Assembly (NCBI GenBank): GCA_946221915.1
Contig: CAMIKG010000006.1
Coordinates: 1-64,000 of the forward strand
Direction of reading: 5' to 3'
Origin: an uncultured Erwinia sp.
GTDB taxonomy: Bacteria > Pseudomonadota > Gammaproteobacteria > Enterobacterales > Enterobacteriaceae
DNA: 64,000 nucleotides
How positions within the stretch are numbered: the stretch's first letter is position 1; each line of letters opens with the position of its first letter. A program made the translations under genes and the position numbers. The notes below the pieces were generated by a model, which saw only the letters and a list, made by a program, of their open reading frames with translations, was not told where the DNA came from and made no database searches. Shown one piece after another: positions 61,301-64,000 of the stretch.

Positions 61301-64000
61301 TGAGCGCGCAGGATGCGACGGTGAAGGTGAAAGGCACCCTCACCAACAGCGGACAAATCCTCGGCCAGCAGAAGCTGGACGTGAGCGCCGCTGATACCGA
61401 CAACAGCGGTCTGGTGGTGGCAAAAGTGCTGGCGCTGCACGGCGACCTGGTCAACAGCGGTTTACTGCAGGGCGACAGCAGCCTGGTGCTGGCTGGCACG
61501 GCGATTACCAACAACAGCGGCGGCCAGCTGCTGAGCGCCGGGAACACCCGCGTGACGGCTGGCACGCTGGACAACCAGGGCGAACTGCAGGCGGATACGC
61601 TTGATGTCACGGTAAAAGACTGGAACAACAGCGGCAGCACCCGCGCCGCCAGCGGCCTGAGCGCAAAGCTGGCCGGTCAGCTGGAAAACAGCGGCACGCT
61701 GCGCAGCAGCCAGACGCTGGAACTGCAGGCCGCAGACATCCGCAACGGCGGCACGCTGGCCGCCGACCGCCTGACGCTGCGCGCCCCGCAGCTCAGCAAC
61801 AGCGGCACGCTGCAGGGCAGCAGCGCGCTGGTGCTCGATACGGATGCACTCTCCAACCTCAGCGGCGCGCAGCTGCTGAGCGGCAAGGGGCTGACCCTTA
61901 ACCTCGACACGCTGAACAATGACGGCCTGCTGCAGGTCAGTGAGGCGCTGGACGTGCAGGCGCGCCGGTTCACCAATACCGGCAGCGTGCAGGCCGCGCA
62001 GCTGGGGCTGGATATCGCGGGCACGCTGTTAAACGGCGCGGCGGCAGCGCTGCTGGCAGAGCAGGACGCCACGGTGAAGGCGCAGACGCTGGACAACGGC
62101 GGCACGCTGGCGGCGAGCGCGCTGACCCTGAGCGGCGACACCCTGACGAACCGCGGCGCGGTGCAGGGCGACAATGCCCTCTCCGCCACCTTCGGCCAGC
62201 TGACTAACGCGTCCGGCGGCACGCTGCTCAGCGGCGGTAATATGACGCTGAACGCTGCTGACGCCAGCAATGACGGCAGCTGGCAGGCACAGCAGCTGGA
62301 ACTCAACGCGGACAGCTTTACTAACACCGGCTCCGTAAATGGCATCGCGGCACTGACCGGCAGCGTCACTGGCCTGCTCGATAACCGCGGCGCCCTGAAC
62401 AGCCAGGGCGCGGCTGGCCTGCAGGCGGGCAGCCTGCGCAACAGCGGCAAAATGCTGGCGGACAGCCTGACCCTGCAGGCGGACACGCTGCAGAACAGCG
62501 GCCTGTGGCAGGGCAGTAACCAGTTGAGCGCCACGGGCGACACGCTCACCACTGATGCAGGCAGCCGCACGCTGACAAACGGTGCGCTCACGCTCACTGC
62601 CGGACAGCTGACCACGGACGGCACGCTGCAGGGGCAGCAGGCCACCATCAGCGCCGACGACTGGCGGCATCCCGGTTCCCTGCTCGGCAGCGGCAGCCTG
62701 CTGGCGCAGGTGGCGAACCAGCTGACCAGCAGCGGCGAACTGATGAGCCAGGGCGACACGCGGCTGAACGCCGCCACCCTGAACAACAGCGGCTCGCTGC
62801 TGGGCAGCGGCGACATCACCCTCAGCGGCGGCAGCCTGACCAACAGCGGCAGCGTGCAGGGCAAAACCCTGACGCTGACCCCGGCGCAGATAGTCAACCG
62901 CGGCAAACTTATCGGCATTGAGGCGCTGACCCTCGGCGCGCCTGCCGTGGCCGGGCGCATGCTGCTGGCGGCGGTGGCGCAGCCTGCGCGCGAACTGCGC
63001 AACGAACAGGGCGGCTCGCTGCTGACGCAGGGCGACCTGACGGTGAAAAGCGGCGGCGTCACCAATAACGGCAGCTGGCAGGCACAGAACATCCTGCTGA
63101 ACGCCGACGCGCTGAACAACGGCGGGGCAATACAGAGCGCCGGCAATATGCAGCTGGTGCTGGGCAATACCCTGACCTCTGCCGCAGGCAGCAAAATCAG
63201 CGCCGGCGGCACCGCGGCGCTGCAGGCGCTGGCGCTGACGAATAGCGGCGAGTGGATAGCGAAAAACCTGACGCTGAAAGCCGATACCCTGACCAGCAGC
63301 GGCAGCGTCAGCGGCGTCAGCGGGCTGACGCTCGACGTGAAAGGGCTGAACCAGCAGCAGGGCGGCAGCCTGCTGAGCGGCGGCGCGCTGACGCTGACCC
63401 TGCCGGAGCTGAATAACCAGGGCCGCATCCAGGCGGCGACCCTGCAGATTAACGGCAACACGCTGACCAACAGCGGCACGCTGCAGGGCGACAACGGCCT
63501 GACGCTGAACATGCGCGACCGCCTCACCAACAACGCCTCCGGCACGCTGCTGAGCCAGCAGGGGCTGACGCTCACCGCGCCGGAGCTGGTGAACTATGGC
63601 CTGATTCAGGGCGGCACGACGTCCACGCTGACCGCCACCGGCAGCGCGCGCAACGAGGGCAGAATTCTTAACGGCGGCCAGCTGACGCTGACCACGCCGC
63701 AGCTGACCAACGGCGGCTGGCTGCAGGCCACCAGCCTGATACTGAATGCGGCGACGGCGGGCAACAGCGGCACGCTGCTGGCGCAGCAGCAGGGCACGCT
63801 GACCGGCAATACCCTGACCAATACCGGCACGGCGCAGGGCGGTAGCCTGGCGGTGAACTACCAGCAGCTCAGCAACAGCGGCACCGTGCTGGGCGGTAAC
63901 GCCCTGACCGTGACGGCGCAGCAGGTGAACCAGCAGGCGGCAGGGAAACTGTTCAGCGGCGGCAGCCTGGTGCTGAACAGCAACGGCTTCGACCAGCTCG
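58396..64000 (+). CDS. Two-partner secretion exoprotein TpsA (filamentous haemagglutinin/CdiA-like), C-terminus beyond window
   Basis: Open from ATG 58396 to the last base (more than 1,860 residues). The N-terminus has an extended signal region (MDNRLHPLRASQRLLTYLVC...) followed by the TPS secretion domain (about 30-280). Its landmarks are HNQFKDYNVGKEGLILNN, NEVTGGSRSQLQGYTEVAGK, ANPYGITCSGCGFINT and LDASQSDALSIISRA. After this comes an array of haemagglutinin repeats dominated by NSGTLxG/GGxLTL units that should form a beta-helix fibre. A 63-residue repeat occurs in tandem at 59361-59738. Co-transcribed with tpsB. Whether it is an adhesin or a contact-dependent inhibition toxin depends on the C-terminus (VENN-type motif, toxin, immunity gene), which is not in the window. 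Confidence 0.92.
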   Translation, partial: MDNRLHPLRASQRLLTYLVCGLIAWQPLLPAISATINPVTRGTNMDKAANGVPVMNIATPNGAGISHNQFKDYNVGKEGLILNNATGQLNKTQLGGYIQNNTNLTAGREAKGIINEVTGGSRSQLQGYTEVAGKAANVIVANPYGITCSGCGFINTPNATLTTGKPVFDARGNLQSLDVSKGTITVEGQGLDASQSDALSIISRATEVNAAIHAKDLKVVAGANRVGSDGSVTAIAGEGAAPVVAVDTGALGGMYANRIHLVSGEKGVGVNLGNLNARQGDITLDASGKLVLNNSLSSGALTAKAESVELGGDNKATGAATVTAQNGITLNNGALVSDKTVALDGGESVQLSGAKVAAGGDIRLSGSELALDNASTVNAAGNISLTAQNGITQNGGSLVSDKTVALDGGSRVQLKGTKVTAGEDVRLTGTALTLDNTSTADAAGNISLTAQDSAAGASGLKTQTAGTTTQGEATGVSVLDNAGQLTAGKALSLQADAVSNRGTLAAKGRLDAESKSVDNLGTVQGSGVTLNADALRNSGTLQSAGALALSGSTLEQSGTLGATGDAVLDFGDRINNAQGGSILADGTLSVTSGELVQDGTLSGRQGLTADSNSLSSAQGAQTRSLGDVTLKVRDKTDILGDVNAGGTLALNSGSLRTGSGAQLQGQNVSLTAGSAELKGTQAAQKKLDVTAQTLAHGGKSSADSIILNASGTLNNSGSLVADTALQATAAELTNSGTGSAGDIILKSTGTLNNSGALAAKTRLQATAGALNNSGTLSASLLGLESSAITNGGLLQGTQSLSLLSQSLDNQKSGSIATAGDLALDLADFTNSGLLSSGRALSLSGERLTNSGEINAASLTSDSVTLNNLAGGRLLATGAMQLTNAQLDNAGQIAADGLAVSGGTLTNSGGIQGTNGLTLKTDSLTNRNNGELLTGGTLTLNSGELANDGLVQGDTLDVTADNWRNGGNALSAQDATVKVKGTLTNSGQILGQQKLDVSAADTDNSGLVVAKVLALHGDLVNSGLLQGDSSLVLAGTAITNNSGGQLLSAGNTRVTAGTLDNQGELQADTLDVTVKDWNNSGSTRAASGLSAKLAGQLENSGTLRSSQTLELQAADIRNGGTLAADRLTLRAPQLSNSGTLQGSSALVLDTDALSNLSGAQLLSGKGLTLNLDTLNNDGLLQVSEALDVQARRFTNTGSVQAAQLGLDIAGTLLNGAAAALLAEQDATVKAQTLDNGGTLAASALTLSGDTLTNRGAVQGDNALSATFGQLTNASGGTLLSGGNMTLNAADASNDGSWQAQQLELNADSFTNTGSVNGIAALTGSVTGLLDNRGALNSQGAAGLQAGSLRNSGKMLADSLTLQADTLQNSGLWQGSNQLSATGDTLTTDAGSRTLTNGALTLTAGQLTTDGTLQGQQATISADDWRHPGSLLGSGSLLAQVANQLTSSGELMSQGDTRLNAATLNNSGSLLGSGDITLSGGSLTNSGSVQGKTLTLTPAQIVNRGKLIGIEALTLGAPAVAGRMLLAAVAQPARELRNEQGGSLLTQGDLTVKSGGVTNNGSWQAQNILLNADALNNGGAIQSAGNMQLVLGNTLTSAAGSKISAGGTAALQALALTNSGEWIAKNLTLKADTLTSSGSVSGVSGLTLDVKGLNQQQGGSLLSGGALTLTLPELNNQGRIQAATLQINGNTLTNSGTLQGDNGLTLNMRDRLTNNASGTLLSQQGLTLTAPELVNYGLIQGGTTSTLTATGSARNEGRILNGGQLTLTTPQLTNGGWLQATSLILNAATAGNSGTLLAQQQGTLTGNTLTNTGTAQGGSLAVNYQQLSNSGTVLGGNALTVTAQQVNQQAAGKLFSGGSLVLNSNGFDQL
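59361..59749 (+). repeat. 189-bp tandem repeat inside tpsA
   Basis: The word GACGGCGCAG recurs at 59361, 59550 and 59739, exactly 189 bp (63 codons) apart. The two full units share GTGAGTGATAAAACGGTGGC and GCGGGCAATATCAGCCTGAC. The third begins but diverges at once. Confidence 0.8.

Noticed and set aside
59044..63830. Several long open frames on the minus strand (up to 632 codons) opposite tpsA
   Set aside because: They are antisense shadows of the repetitive, GC-rich TpsA coding strand. Their translations are Ser/Pro/Leu-rich or Arg/Gln-rich low complexity, with no domains or ribosome sites.

Overview
The window is a chromosomal stretch of an enteric gammaproteobacterium. Gene order and protein content (ygiF-glnE-hldE, FMN riboswitch-ribB, zupT, ygiD, ygiCB, tolC-nudF-yqiB-cpdA-yqiA-parE, mdaB, parC-plsC-ftsP, dkgA/yqhC, yghB-metC, exbBD) are those of the E. 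coli tolC-parE-parC-exbB region, but with different insertions and gaps. The insertions and the high-GC coding style suggest Erwiniaceae (Pantoea/Erwinia-like). That placement is an inference from layout, not a database result.

Layout: 1-240 is foreign. The coding frame of ygiM runs without a stop into an alphaproteobacterial ispG fragment, which looks like a chimeric contig end. 240-21200 is conserved housekeeping sequence (inorganic triphosphatase, GlnE, HldE, UbiK, riboswitch-controlled RibB, ZupT, YgiD, YgiCB, TolC, NudF, CpdA, ParE) plus a long PAP2 acid phosphatase, a LysR regulator and MdaB. 21350-30765 is an accessory metabolic region. It has a PheC-like periplasmic protein, an Asp/Glu-racemase-like protein, a stand-alone peptide-binding protein, a VOC protein and an M20 amidohydrolase, facing a divergent luciferase-like monooxygenase plus a second M20 amidohydrolase. 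Between the two divergent blocks (26980-28440) is a low-GC islet with a SymE-type toxin gene and a LexA-like site, bracketed by two near-identical inverted 109-bp palindromic elements and short tandem repeats. 30854-31648 is a lone SIR2-domain gene just before parC.

31770-36402 is parC-plsC-ftsP. Next comes the strangest gene of the window, a 920-residue orphan protein on the minus strand (36450-39212). It is rich in Pro, Ser and Gln, has a 20-residue repeat, and its C-terminal part resembles an OTU protease fold with Ser where the Cys should be. 39436-43527 holds dkgA, yqhC (without yqhD), yghB and metC. A complete TRAP transporter (43640-46430) sits between metC and the Fur-linked exbBD pair. 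A MHYT-GGDEF-EAL cyclic-di-GMP protein and an ERIC-type repeat follow.

50885-56196 is a Csu-type (archaic chaperone-usher, spore coat U) pilus operon: two pilins, chaperone, usher, two-domain tip. 56708 to the end is a two-partner secretion pair: a TpsB transporter and a giant TpsA haemagglutinin/CdiA-like exoprotein whose C-terminus lies beyond the window. The last 14 kb are therefore mostly about surface attachment and contact functions. The two genes cut by the window edges (ygiM::ispG and tpsA) have no stop codon inside the window.
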